DNA of 64,000 nt from Pyrrhosoma nymphula (taxonomy: Eukaryota; Arthropoda; Insecta; Odonata; Coenagrionidae), in contig OY754339.1 in assembly GCA_963573305.1 (NCBI GenBank), positions 12,757,941-12,821,940 on the forward strand. The letters run 5' to 3'. Below the pieces are notes generated by a model. It was not told the origin of the DNA, did not search any database, and was given only the letters and a program-made list of their open reading frames with translations. The translations under genes were made by a program, and so were the position numbers. The stretch's first letter is position 1. Each line of letters begins with the position of its first letter. Positions 11,096-23,300 of this stretch are shown here, piece after piece.

Positions 11096-12636
11096 AATAA
11101 CGTTTTCTTTTCAACTAATGAGTTAAGGGAGGAGACTTTAGACATGATCTCGACAAACCATGAGTGAAGCTCATTTGTTGGCGCGGAAGAAGGAGAGGAA
11201 GATTGGGCATTTGGTGAGGTATCGAGAGCAGGAAAACCTGAGGAGGACGAACCGGAAGCCGAACCAAAGGGTTGACCGCGAATGATCTGGTGAACGGCGG
11301 TGGTGGGGGAGGCGGATTTGGTTGAGCTGAATTTGATGATTTGTTTCTTAGTTCAATGATGCGCTTTTTTGTGAAATTTATGGGCCGGGCAACCGCGGTA
11401 GTTTGCAGGATGTTGGTTGCCGCAGAGAAAACATTTCAGTGGTTGGTTTCTGTCCTTGGGACATTTGTTAGAGAAATGAGACTCGCCGCAGCTGACGCAA
11501 TGTGGAATTCTCTCACAATATGTGTGGGTTTTCTGGATATGTCAAACTTGGCAGAAAGTCCGGTTAATGAGCGAATATCCATAACTGAATTGATGTCCAT
11601 GTGAGGTTCGCAAATTATATGACACGTACTTGTCGGATAGCGGCGGACTGAATTTATGCCATTATTACGCTGTTCGTCTGTTGGTCGGGTGCTGAAGATT
11701 CGGTGGACTGAGATGGTAGGGATATTTTTGGAAACCAGGTCGTCGCGGATGTCCTCCTCAGAAACAGAAGGGAACGTGCCACGCATTGAGAATTCTTTTC
11801 GGTGGAATTCTGGGAAGGAGTAAGTATTGTATTCAACATTGTTCTCTTTTAATACGTTAATGCAGGAGTTGTAGTCATCTGTTGATGCGCATTTTATGGG
11901 AGCAGTTTTGGGGCCAGTGAAGTGGGCGGCTGGGGGGGAGGGTGTTGCAGGCCCGCTGAAGGCAGGCCCAAAGGGTTGACCATGCACCTGAGTATTCTAT
12001 TTGAATTGGCGGAATTCTACTTCGTGCTGCTGGTTTAGGTTGACTGGTGGTGGAGTTGATTGTTGCTGCGTTAAGTGACGTCGCGGAATGGGCAGGTGGA
12101 TTAGAGATAGCAGTGTGAGGCTGGGTTTGAGAGGAGGTTGAAGTAGACTGGGCGTTCATAGACAGTTCGTTGGTCCTTGTAAGGACCGGTTCTGGAATTT
12201 CGGATAGCAAGGTTTATCTATTATTGGTTTGAAGAACGACCGGGGCGGTGTTTAACAGTGATGGTATGGCGTCTACGCTTTGGAATTCATCAGGGCTACC
12301 GGGGGAATGAGAGTGTATATTACCGGTTGTGGAGATTGAGGATCCAGGAGCCGAAATGGTTTGGGCAGGTTTATTGATTGACGAAGCAACAGGGTTAATC
12401 ACAGGAGTGATGAGGTCTGAGGTAGAGTCCGTTTGCATCGGTAAGGCGGAAGAAGGGTAGGATGAGGTAGCCGCCTGACGAGCGGTCAGTATAGGGCTTA
12501 GTAACTTAATTCGCTCGAATGGGGGCAGATTATTGAAGATCTCAGATAGAGCTGCGTTGGAGAAACCATCGGGGATGTAGGCTGCAGTTAGGTTTGGAGG
12601 TGATTGCTGGTCTTCGGGAGCGGGTTTGGTCGGCAT
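11096..12636 (-). pseudogene. Jockey-type ORF1 (gag-like) with stop and frameshifts
   Basis: A likely start is ATG at 12636-12634 (MPTKPAPEDQQ). The N-terminal third is Ser/Pro/Thr-rich. An in-frame TAA interrupts at 12214-12216. A frame change near 11990 leads to the structured part (IKCASTDDYNSCINVLKE, DDLVSKNIPTISVHRIF). Another near 11450 leads to the zinc knuckles HCVSCGESHFSNKC and CFLCGNQHPANYRGC. A Leu-rich tail ends at about 11096. The AHH-type knuckles and adjacent endonuclease make Jockey the best fit. The family product packages LINE RNA; this copy is inactive. Confidence 0.75.
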
Positions 12637-13249
12637 TATGCGTTTTAGGTCGGTCCGAGGCACTTCGGACGCCGTCGGTGTACACAGGTACGGTTTGTGA
12701 GGTGGGAGGAATTCAGGGTTGGAGCCTAACACCCTAATGAGTGGACCCCGCCGGGTCCCCCGAGCGTGCAGTGGAGGTGAAAGCCCTCTGCTCAGGGTAA
12801 CTGACAAAGAAGACCTGGGGAGGGGGAAAGCAGGAATAGACGCCGCTCGCAGGTGACAAGGTGGGGCTTGTTAGCCACCCCCTTTGAGCGCTCTATCTGC
12901 TGTGGTGCGGTGTGTTTGATTAGAAATTTAGGTTAGTTAACGAGGATAGGCGGCAGTGGAATTAACCATGCAGGAGACGGATGACAGGCCAGCAGGAACT
13001 GGTTGAGGAATGCTTGAAGGCGGGAAAGGCGGTGATTGGTCGGTTGGGTTGATGGCGGGAAATCCAGGGAGGCTGGTCCAATGGAGTGGTTGAGGTTCCA
13101 GGAATGTGCAGGTCAGGAGTGATTCCAGGAGATGAGTCCAGGCAGCCAAGGGTCGAAGATAATCTTTATTACAATGAAGATTGTCGTATTGCTCTTTGGT
13201 TAACAACAAACATCAATTCGATCTCGATCGATACTGAACCTGGCGAAGG

Positions 13250-16200
13250 ACCTCCCGGAAAGTTCTCCGGTCACCCGTTTTAAACTAGAAGCCCATCTCC
13301 GCCTTTCATTTTAATGGGAGATTTTAACGCTCACGATCCTGTATGGGGAAGTGCTCGAGCTCAGTCCAACCGTAAAGGACAGATTTTATCCCGTTTTATA
13401 TGTGATACTAACCTGGTTTTACTAAACAATGAGGAGAAAACCTATTTTAACAGTTTTACTGTCGACTGTTCGACTACCGATTTATGTGTTGTATCGAGCA
13501 TTTTAGTTACAAAAATAAATGTCTGTACATGACGATTTGTGTGGGAGCAATCACTATCCCATTTTTATTACCAAGGAACGACATTTTAATCCAGATTTTA
13601 TTCGGACGGGTCACTGGATTGTTGAGAAAGCGAATTGGGGACATTTTAAGGGGACATTTAATTTCAAATATGACAAAACCAATGATAGTGTTGAAAATGT
13701 TAACAATTTGACTGCAAGTATCATCGAAGCTTCAGACAGCAGCGTACCACGCTCTCGCCGTATAATTACGAGGCCTGCGGTACCGTGGTGGAATGATGAC
13801 TGTGCGAAAGCTATTCGCCAACGTAAAAAAAGCATTGCGAATATTTAATAAATACCCCACCGAAAGAAATTTATCCTCCTTCCGACGACTGAGAGCGAAA
13901 GCTCGACAGGTCGTAAGGGATGCAAAAAGAGCTTCCTGGATGAAATTTGTCTCCGGTGTCAACTGCAGGACACCAATTGCACAGGTATGGCGCAAAGTAA
14001 GGAGTCTATCGGGCAATCAGCAGCAGCTAGGTGTTTCTTTTCTTAAAGTCAATGGTGAAGTTCTAACATCACCACATTACAAGGGAAAGGCATTTGGTCA
14101 GTTTATTTCTAGAACTAGCAACGATGACGCATTCAACAAGCATTTTTTACACATAAAAGAGCGCTGCACATTGATTCCGATCAATTACGAGACGCGACGT
14201 GTAGTTGACTATACCCTTCCTTTATCCCTGTGGGAATTAAAGTCTGCCATTGCCGACTCAGGCAACACATCTCCGGGTCTTGACGAAGTCCACAATGCCT
14301 TTCTCCGTAATATTCCGGAGAAGACATTGTTGGAGGTCCTCCACACCTTCAACAAGCTCTTGATTGAAGGTGCTTTTCCATCGACATGGCGGAAGTCAGC
14401 AGTAATCCCCATCCTAAAGCAGGGCAAAGATCATGGTGACCCAAACAGTTATAGACCCATTTCTCTAACCAGCTGCCTGTGCAAAATAATGGAAATGATG
14501 GTGACCCGGCGGCTCGTTTGGTGGTTAGAGCGCCGAGACCTTCTCTCCAGAATTCAGTGCGGATTTCGTCGGGGCCGCTCCACCATGGGCCACCTAGTTC
14601 GAATCGACAATTTCATCCAGGAAGCCTTTCTCTTCCGCCAGCACGTGATCGGGGTCTTCTTCGATTTGGAGGAGGCTTACGATCGAGTCTGGCGGCGGAA
14701 GGTTTTAAGCACGCTGTATGAGTGTGGTTTCAGGGGCAGTCTGCCAGTTTTTATCAGAAATTTTTTATCTGACCGAGTTTTCAGGGTAAAAATAGGACAG
14801 CACCTCACTGGAACTTATAGGCAAGATAACGGCGTACCTCAAGGATCAGTGCTAAGCGTAACGCTTTTTGCCATCGCAATTAACGATATCGCGGATTTCA
14901 TAAAAACCCCGGTAATTGGATCCTTGTTTGTCGATGACCTGGCGATTTTTTACCGATTTTCCAAACATCTCACTGCTTCCAGACAGATCCAACTGACATT
15001 AAATTGTTTACACCGGTGGACACAAAAAACGGTTTTTTTCCAGGAAAAACTGTGTGTGTCCACTTTCATCGGCAAAGGGGAGTCCATAACCCATTTCCGC
15101 TGCGCTTACGTGGCAGAGGTCTTGACTACGCTCAGTCGGTCCGATTTTTGGGAATGACCTTTGATTTCCGCCTCAATTGGCGGAAACACATTCAAGTTTT
15201 AAAAAACAACTGTTTTAGATCCTTAAATGTTTTAAAGTTGTTAAGCCACGTATCGTGGGGAGCAGACCGCACAACACTCCTTTTATTATACCGCGCATTG
15301 GTGCGATCAAAATTGGACTACAGATCCTTCGTTTACTCATCCACTTGGGTGTCTTACCTACGACCTCTGAACAGTGTGCACAACGCAGGGCTCCGGCTCA
15401 CCACGGGAGCTTCCGGACAAGTCCTGTAGTCAGCATCCATGTGGATGCAGGAGAGCCACCATTGTGCCACCGAAGGATCCTGCTCATGTGCAACTATGTT
15501 GCCAAAGTTTTAACGATGAGGACGCACCCGTGTTTAAACCTTGTTTTTAAGCCTCGTTTTTTTAGAACTTTTTAATCGTAGGACAAAAGCCACTCGGCCT
15601 GTAAGCGTACGTTTCCCATTCGACATTCGAATCAACCGCCATGGTTAACTCCCGCTCCCAACATAAAAATGTTCCTTCACGACCGACAAATGCTTTTACC
15701 ACTGGTGAAGTGTACCAGCAACAATTCTGAATATTTCTTTGACACCATCCCGAATTCGTCCCCGTGTTTACTGATAGTTCGAAGTCGGACACTGCCTGTG
15801 CCTGTGCGGTCGTATCATCCCACCATGGAGTCATCAAAGCGAAACTCAGCCCGGTGTGTAATATTTACACAGCGGAACTGTTTGCTATTAAAACGGATCT
15901 TGATGGGATAGATGTTGATGGTGGCTCCTTCGTGGTTTGCTCAGACTCCATGAGCGCCCTAAAATCCATTTCTGGCTCCTCTCCTGTGCACCCTATCGTC
16001 CAGGGTATCCACTCATCTCTGCTTTCCCTTCACGAGAAGGGAACCACCGTCTGGTTTCTTTGGGTCCCTGGACACACGAGAATTGCCGGAAATGAGAAAG
16101 CTGACTCTGCCGCAAAACACGCTCTCAATGTTGAAGATCTTAAGTCGACGCTGGTACCTTGTGAAGATCAACGAGCTTCACTAAAGAGTTCAGTTCTTCA

Positions 16201-16732
16201 GCAGTGGAGGGAGTCGTGGAGAACTATCTCTAATAATAAACTGCGCACAGTTAAACCGGTAACGTCAGCGTGGCCCGCTTCCGTCAGGAGGAGCCGCCGA
16301 GAGGAAGTCGTCATCACCCGTATGAGGATAGGGCACAGCCTTCTGACCCACTCCTTTCTCTTCACTGAAGAGAAAATTCCTCCTCGGTGTGATGACTGTG
16401 ACTGTCCTCTGGGAATTCGGCAAATACTGACTGAGTTTGACAGATACCGACTGAGCATTGGGGGCGACCTAGGGTCCATTCTAGGTGACGACTCCGATGC
16501 AATTGGCCGCGTTATTTTATTTCTAAAGGAAACGGCGCTTTTTAATATTTTATAAGTAAAATTTAGCAATTTTCAATGATTTTATCCTCGAGAAAATAAT
16601 AGATAAGCAGAATATCTAACTTCCAGTCAACCTGCCTTCTCCGGATATAAAAAGTATACCTTTAATTTTGACAGTTTGAGGTGCAAAATTACCATGCCGT
16701 CGACGCACCCTAAAAACTAATACTACTACAAC
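13250..16732 (+). mobile_element. I-group LINE, third copy, 5'-truncated
   Basis: Homology to the near-intact copy starts inside the endonuclease domain (CCGGTCACCCGTTTTAA, about 13267) and runs to GTCGACGCACCC at about 16700 plus the tail CTAATACTACTAC. The 3' UTR lacks the TA microsatellite found in the copy ending at 24255. A Penelope-like element on the opposite strand begins immediately after the tail. Confidence 0.85.
13267..16555 (+). pseudogene. LINE ORF2 remnant with several frameshifts
   Basis: The endonuclease part (MGDFNAHDPVWG at 13314; CGSNHYPIFI near 13546) is in two frames split near 13520. A third frame carries RT from about 13793 to 15050, with FFDLEEAYDRVW, NGVPQGSVLSV and an intact FVDD box. 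The frame changes again near 15010 and 15410. A deletion near 15610-15640 removes part of the segment between RT and RNase H. RNase H (15764-16135) has FTDSSKS, AELFAIK, CSDSMSAL and NEKADSAAK. The end at 16555 matches the family C-terminus. Catalytic motifs survive, but frameshifts make it non-coding. Confidence 0.85.
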
Positions 16733-16735
16733 AGA

Positions 16736-18060
16736 TACATTATTGTTTTTACATGACAAGCATATTTGAAATTTTTCCAAAAAGTCAAGTTTTTTCCCTT
16801 TACATTGGGTATGGAGAACCAGAGTTTTAATATCACTGTGATGGTTGTGGTCAAGTAAATGTTTAGAAAAATTCGACTTAGGATCATCATTGTGCCAGCA
16901 TTTTACATGCTCTCTTACTCGAGTGTTTATTGCACGTCTACTTTGCCCTATATATACGGCATTACAATTAGGCGTGTCACAACATAATTTATGTACACCG
17001 CTTTGGTCACTATTATCGAATTTATGTTTAGCGTTAAATAATAATTTTCCAATAGTTGCACTGTTATAAAAAGAGATTTTTCCCCTCTCTTTCGGGAACG
17101 CATTGGCTACACGATAAGATAGGGGGCCAGAAATGGTATCTTGCGCCAGAATTTAGTTGTCCTATCAGCATTAGAGTACATAGTTGTAATTGATTTTAAA
17201 TTACATTTTTTCCCACTTCCCATCAAGAATGTTATCAATAGTACCAGTTTTATACCAATTGCGAACTGCAATGGATTTAATTATTGATAACTCTTTGTCA
17301 AAATTACATTTGGACATAGGAATAGAGACCAGGCGGTGTATTAAAGAGTGGAATGTTGACATTTTATACGTGTGGTGGTGGCAAGAATCCTTTGGCATTA
17401 TAGCGTCGGTAAAGGACTTTTTCCTATAAATTGAGAAAGCATGCTTTTAAAAGCTTATTCAATTCTACAGCTATTCTTGATTCACCTAAGGAACCTTGGA
17501 CCAAAGTCATTGCAGTACTTATTGCTTCAGTTGCTGGCACAGATGTGAATAAATTTGTCACGTCAAAAGTTACAAGTTTTCCATCTGGCGGAACAACTAA
17601 ACTAGTTATTTTCTGAGTAAGTTCAACCGAATTCTTTACACTCCATCTCAACTTAAATCCAGAGAAATCTCTTGAGGAGAGTATTTAGTCGTATGGCAAG
17701 CTTAAGAGAGGGGGCAGTGAAATGGGAAACAATTGGTCGTATGGGTACAAATTCTTTGTGGGTCTTTGGTAAACCATATAATCTGGGAGCTAATGGGATC
17801 ATATTAATTTATCTCCGCCTCTCTGATGAACCAACTAGGCTACAGCACTGTGGCAGAATTTCTCTAACTTTCCGTTGAAACTTGATTGTCGGGTCACTAT
17901 GCATAAGCTCAAAATTATTATTTGTCAAAAATGAGTCAACATTATGAACATAGCCTGTTTTGGATAAAATAGCAATGCCATTACCTTTGTCAGCTTTAGT
18001 TAAAATAAGATAAGCGTCATTGAGAGACTTTTTTAATTGACGAACTGTCTTCAAGTGCTG
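16736..18060 (-). pseudogene. Penelope-like element: RT plus GIY-YIG endonuclease
   Basis: Reading on the minus strand: an N-terminal RT part at 18054-17809 (LTKADKGNGIAILSKTGY), then PRLYGLPKTHK and RPIVSHF near 17780-17720. RT core VTFDVTNLFTSVP lies near 17560, and the C-terminal RT region RLVSIPMSKCNFDKELSII near 17310. The GIY-YIG endonuclease follows (about 17000-16745): HKLCCDTPNCNAVYIGQSRR and the downstream LDFLEKFQ. Several stops and frame changes interrupt it. The YxDD box was not located, which suggests an internal deletion near 17430. The order RT then GIY-YIG is diagnostic of Penelope-like elements. Confidence 0.85.
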
Positions 18061-19012
18061 AGGAGTCCCTGGTCGGTATTACAATGGTCTGCTGATGAAT
18101 GAAGAGATACAATCAGCCACGCGATGTTTACTCCCGTTGTTTTCTTTCTATTTTGATATGAGTACCTATTAAAAAGCAATAATTCTACTCACACGGTAGT
18201 GCCAACGAAAATATACCGGTATTAATGTGATTGATTAAATATTTAAATTAATTATAAGTTAACAAACGTTTCACCTTAATTTTTCGGTATTTCGACAAAT
18301 TAGAATATCAGTACAAAAAAAGTACACAGATATTTCAATCCATCGGCATTTTTAACGAATATTCATCGGGGGAATATACATCGACTATTCAGTAAATACA
18401 TCTGTTTTGACGCTGTATGTTTGCGCTCGTCGCTTTTTGTTGGAATGATTTTAAATCACATGAAGAACGATCGGTGTTGTTTTAATTTTGTGGTCAGGTA
18501 AAATCCCCTGTTATATAGTGATCAATCCTTGCGGTCGCACTAACGTTTAACTTACAGGAATAAATATTTGTATTTATACGGTTCAAAATCATCGATTGTC
18601 TGGTGTTCTGCATACGCCAAAAATTTATACTTACCTATTATATCAATAATGATAACAAACATATCTGAAATTTACGGCTATGTAAATATGAAAAAAGAGT
18701 GACATATGACGAGAACATTTGAAAAATAGTGTTGCTAGTAAATTTTCGTAGTTCCATTCTACATCTACATACTACCCCGCAAGCCGCCTCAATAGGCGTG
18801 TGGCGGGGGGTGTTAGGACACCAGCCGTTTACGTATAATTATCCATTAGTTGATGCAAGATGGCAGCGCTGTTTAAATACCAGTATTTTTTGCACCGATA
18901 CCGTCGGTAGTACCGATTTAAATACTGGTCGGTACTACCAGATTTAAAAAAATTATCCTTACTACCGAATACCGGTATTTTTTGCCCTCTCTCCCTAACC
19001 CTCACACGTGTC
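18061..19012. other. AT-rich spacer with a GC hairpin and inverted motifs
   Basis: No gene is seen. At 18775-18808 CCCCGC ... GCGGGG encloses a further GCC/GGC and CGCCT/AGGCG pairing, making an interrupted hairpin. Between 18870 and 18985 the motif ATACC(A/G)GTATTTTTTGC occurs twice (about 18878 and 18968) with inverted ATACTGG and GGTACTACC pieces between, suggesting a decayed small element. The spacer ends at the target duplication of the LINE starting at 19026. Confidence 0.5.
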
Positions 19013-19025
19013 ACAAGTCACTTCG
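19013..19025. repeat. Left target-site duplication of the LINE
   Basis: ACAAGTCACTTCG occurs here and again at 24256-24268, directly flanking the LINE. A 13-bp perfect duplication is in the normal range for LINE insertion. Confidence 0.9.
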
Positions 19026-19071
19026 GGCTCCATGGTGGGTGGGGAGCTCGGGGGACGAAGAATAATTTGGA

Positions 19072-20145
19072 ATGGCGGAAATAATTCTGCCACCTCCAAA
19101 AAGATCCCGCCCGGATACGGGCGGGGGAGTTAATGTTCTGGGCGCTAGTCTGCGCTACTTAGTGATGAGGTGCCAGAAGGAAGGGGAGAGCCTGAAAAAG
19201 GTGTCTCCCTTCCTCATTCGTAAGTTACTGTCTGCTTCAGTTCCTGGTGAACTTAAATCTGCAAAGAAACTTCGCGATGGCACACTGCTCATCGAAACGG
19301 CTACGAGGGCTCAAAGCGAGAAGCTATTACTTCTGGAAAAGCTTGGCGAAATTCCCGTGAAAGTCGAGGTGCACCGCACCTTGAACACCTGTCGGGAAGT
19401 GATTAGTCACTACGACCTTTTGTACGTTGAGATCGACGAGATCAAGCAGGAGATGGCCTCTCAGGGGGTCACCGATGCTCGTCGACTCACTACAAAGCGC
19501 AACGGAGAAAGGGTAAACACAACGTCAGTTGTTCTCACGTTCACGCTCGACCATCTCCCCGACAAGGTGTTTGTCGGTTATGAATCGGTGCCAGTACGGC
19601 CATTCATACCGGCACCCATGCGATGTTTCCAGTGCCAGCGATTCGGCCACATGGCCACACGGTGCGAGGGCAAGGCCACCTGCCCCCGCTGTAGCCTGGA
19701 AAAGCATGAGGGTGCGGAATGCAAGGGTGACCCACTTTGTGTCAATTGCGAGGGTGCACATCCGGTGTACTCACGTGTTTGCCCAAAGATGATCGAGGAG
19801 CGAAAAGTAATGGAGATTAAGACGGTTGAAAAAATCCTGTACTTCGAGGCTCGGAAAAAGTACAGAGCACAAGCTGCTCCTACTTTCTCCAAGTCGTTCG
19901 CCCGTATCGCTTCCCAACCTATTGCCAAGGTCACCATCTCGACTCAGACAGAAGATAATGTGAGCCAAAATACTAAAGTCTCTGTACAGAAATCGGCCAT
20001 GCCGGCTAAGGCCTCAAATCCGGCAAATAAAACACAAGCCACCTGTCCGGGTTCTCCTAGGAAGAACCCCACTATAACCACCGCCGGGGCCACGCAAAAG
20101 AAGCGTGGCAATTCAGTATCTCCCGGACCATCTGGTTTAGCCTGA
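19072..20145 (+). CDS. LINE ORF1: gag-like RNA-binding protein
   Basis: An open frame of 357 residues starts at MAEIILPPPKRSR and stops at TGA 20143-20145. Zinc knuckles lie at residues 185-198 (CFQCQRFGHMATRC), 204-217 (CPRCSLEKHEGAEC) and 223-237 (CVNCEGAHPVYSRVC). The basic, Ser/Pro-rich C-terminus suits nucleic-acid binding. In the family this protein coats LINE RNA and helps form the ribonucleoprotein. The same frame stays open past the TGA for 33 codons (LNHPESMDEDECLSE ... RRRNRIKR) to a second TGA at 20245-20247, so the annotated stop may be a mutation and the original protein about 391 residues. ORF2 starts 177 bases after the first stop. Confidence 0.88.
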   Translation: MAEIILPPPKRSRPDTGGGVNVLGASLRYLVMRCQKEGESLKKVSPFLIRKLLSASVPGELKSAKKLRDGTLLIETATRAQSEKLLLLEKLGEIPVKVEVHRTLNTCREVISHYDLLYVEIDEIKQEMASQGVTDARRLTTKRNGERVNTTSVVLTFTLDHLPDKVFVGYESVPVRPFIPAPMRCFQCQRFGHMATRCEGKATCPRCSLEKHEGAECKGDPLCVNCEGAHPVYSRVCPKMIEERKVMEIKTVEKILYFEARKKYRAQAAPTFSKSFARIASQPIAKVTISTQTEDNVSQNTKVSVQKSAMPAKASNPANKTQATCPGSPRKNPTITTAGATQKKRGNSVSPGPSGLA

Positions 20146-20322
20146 CTCAATCACCCGGAGTCAATGGATGAGGACGAATGTCTCTCGGAGACAGAGATCC
20201 TCCGGGCTAGAACCAAAGGTAGGAGGAGAAATCGCATCAAGCGTTGATCCTCCCAACTGTGTTTTACATTTTGAATTTAATTATTTAATTTATTTATTTA
20301 TTTTTAAATTTCTAGATTACTA

Positions 20323-23300
20323 ATGGCTTTTATTTTGCAGTGGAACTGCAATGGTTTTTATCGGCGTAAGGAGGAGCTGATTGTTTTAATTCGTGATTTT
20401 AACCCGTCTTGCATATGTTTGCAGGAGACTCATTTTAAAACAACTGACAACGGCATTTTAAATGGTTTTAACGTTTTTAGACTGGACGACACCAGTGGCC
20501 AACGAGCCCAGGGTGGAGTGGCGGTTGCTACTCGGGAGGCCCTTTACACCTCCCGAGTGCAACTCAACACACCCTTTCAGGCTGTGGCAGTGACCGTGCG
20601 TGCCCCCGAGGAGATCACGTTGTGTAACGTTTATCTCCCGGAGAATGCGCCGGTCACCCGTTTTAACCTAGAAGCCCTTGTCCGCCAGCTACCTCAGCCT
20701 TTCATTTTAATGGGAGATTTTAACGCTCACGATCCTCTATGGGGAAGTGCTCGAGCTCAGACCAACCGTAGGGGACGGATTTTATCCCATTTTATATGTA
20801 ATAGTAACTTGGTTTTACTAAACAATGAGGAGAAAACCCGTTTTAACAGTTTTACTGGCGACTTTTCGAGTATCGATTTATGTATTGTATCGAGCATTTT
20901 AGTTACAAAACTAAAAATATCCGTTCATGACGATTTGTGTGGGAGCGATCACTATCCCATTTTTATTACCAAGAAACGACATTTTAATCCAGATTTTATT
21001 CGGACGGGCCACTGGATTGTTCAGAAAGCGAACTGGGGACGTTTTAAGGAGACTTTTAATTTCAAATATGATGAAACTAATGATAGTGTTGAAAATGTTA
21101 ATAATTTGACTGCAATAATCATCGAAGCTGCAGACAGCAGCGTACCACGCTCTCGCCGTATAATTACGAGGCCTGCGGTACCGTGGTGGAATGATGACTG
21201 TGCGAAAGCTATTCGCCAACGTAAAAAAGCGTAGCGAATATTTAATAAATACCCCACCGAAAGAAATTTATCCTCCTTCCGACGACTGAGAGCGAAAGCT
21301 CGACAGGTCGTAAGGGATGCAAAAAGAGCTTCCTGGATGAAATTTGTCTCCGGTGTCAACTGCAGGACACCAATTGCACAGGTATGGCGCAAAGTAAGGG
21401 GTCTATCAGGCAATCAGCAGCAGCTAGCTGTTTCTTTTCTTAAAGTCAATGGTGAAGTTCTAACATCACCACATGACATCGGAAAGGCATTTGGCCAGTT
21501 TATCTCCAGATCTAGCAGCGACGAAGCATTCGACAAGAATTTTTTACACATAAAAGAGCGCTGCGCATTGATCCCTATCAATTACAATGAGTCGCGACGT
21601 GTAGCGGATTATAACCTTCCTTTTTCCCTGTGGGAATTAAAGTCTGCCATTGCCGACTCAGGCAACACATCTCCGGGTCTTGACAAGGTCCACAATGCCT
21701 TTCTCCGTAATATTTCGGAAAAGGCATTGTTGGAGGTCGTCCACACCTTCAACCAGCTCTGGATTGAAGGTGGTTTTCCATCAACATGGCGGGAGTCAGC
21801 AGTAATCCCCATCCTAAAGCAGGGCAAAGATCGTGGTGACCCGAACAGTTATCGACCCATTTCTCTAACCAGCTGCCTGTGCAAAATAATGGAAAGGATG
21901 GTGAACCGGCGGCTCGTTTGGTGGTTAGAGCGCCGAGACCTTCTCTCCAGAATTCAGTGCGGATTTCGTCGGGGCCGCTCCACCATGGACCACCTAGTTC
22001 GAATCGACAATTTCATCCAGGAAGCCTTTCTCCTCCGCCAGCACGTGATCGGGGTCTTCTTCGATTTGGAGAAGGCTTACGATCGAGTCTGGCGGTGGAA
22101 GGTTTTAAGCACGCTGTATGAGTGGGGTTTCAGGGGCAGTCTGCCAATTTTTATCAGAAATTTTTTATCCGAACGAATTTTCAGGGTAAAAATAGGACAG
22201 CACCTCACTGGACCTTATAGGCAAAATAATGGCGTACCTCAGGGATCTGTGCTAAGCGTAACACTATTTGCCATCGCAATCAACGATATTGCGGATTGCA
22301 TAAAAACCCCGGTAATTGGATCATTGTTTGTCGATGACTTGGCGATTTTTTGCCGATCATCCAAACTTCTCACTGCTTCCAGACAGATCCAACTGACACT
22401 AAACAGTTTACACCGGTGGACACAAAGAAACGGCTTTGTTTTTTCTCCAGGGAAAACTGTGTGTGTCCACTTTCATCGCCTAAGGGGAGTCCATATCCCA
22501 TTTCATCTGCGCTTAGGTGGCAGAGATCTCGACTACGTACAGTCGGTCCGTTTTTTGGGAATGACCTTCGATTTCCGCCTCAATTGGCGGGAACACATTC
22601 AAGTTTTAAAAAACAACTGTTTTAGATCCTTAAATGTTTTAAAGTTTTTAAGCCACGTATCGTGGGGAGCAGACCGCACAACACTCCTTTTATTATACCG
22701 CGCATTGGTGCGATCAAAATTGGACTACAGATCCTTCGTTTACTCATCCACTTGGGTGTCTTACCTACGACCTCTGAACAGTGTGCACAACGCAGGGCTC
22801 CGTCTCACCACGGGTGCTTTCCGGACAAGTCCTGTTGTCAGCATCCATGTGGATGCAGGAGAGCCGCCATTGTGTCACCGAAGGATCCTGATCATGTGCA
22901 ACTATGTTGCCAAAATTTTAACGATGAGGACACACCCGTGTTTTAACCTTGTTTCTAAACCTCGTTTTTTAGAACTTTTTAATCGTAGGACAAAAGCCAC
23001 TCGGCCTGTAAGTGTACGTTTCCGTAATTTTATTCGTGAACGAGGTATTTTATTACCTGAACTCTACCCTTTTCTGCATTCGAATCACCCGCCATGGTTA
23101 ACTCCCGCTCCCAACATAAAAATGTTCCTTCACGACCGACAAAACGCTTTTACCACTGCTGAAGAGTACCAGCAACAATTCTTAATGTTTCTTTGCCACC
23201 ATCCCGAATTCGTACCCGTGTTTACAGACGGTTCGAAGTCAGACACAGCCTGTGCCCGTGCGGTCGTATCATCCCACCATGGAGTCATGAAAGCGAAGCT

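Larger units (their letters stand above)
10376..12900 (-). mobile_element. Jockey-type LINE, 3'-truncated (ORF1 plus start of ORF2)
   Basis: On the minus strand a gag-like ORF1 (about 12636 to 11096) is followed by an ORF2 beginning with an AP endonuclease (11062 to 10384). The reverse transcriptase is missing because the element is cut at the junction with the 5'-end module at 10391. GC-rich DNA upstream of 12640 is probably 5' UTR. Confidence 0.75.

Noticed and set aside
13086..13250. Open frame before the third LINE copy as an upstream coding exon
   Set aside because: No similarity to the endonuclease of the full copy; homology starts only at about 13267.
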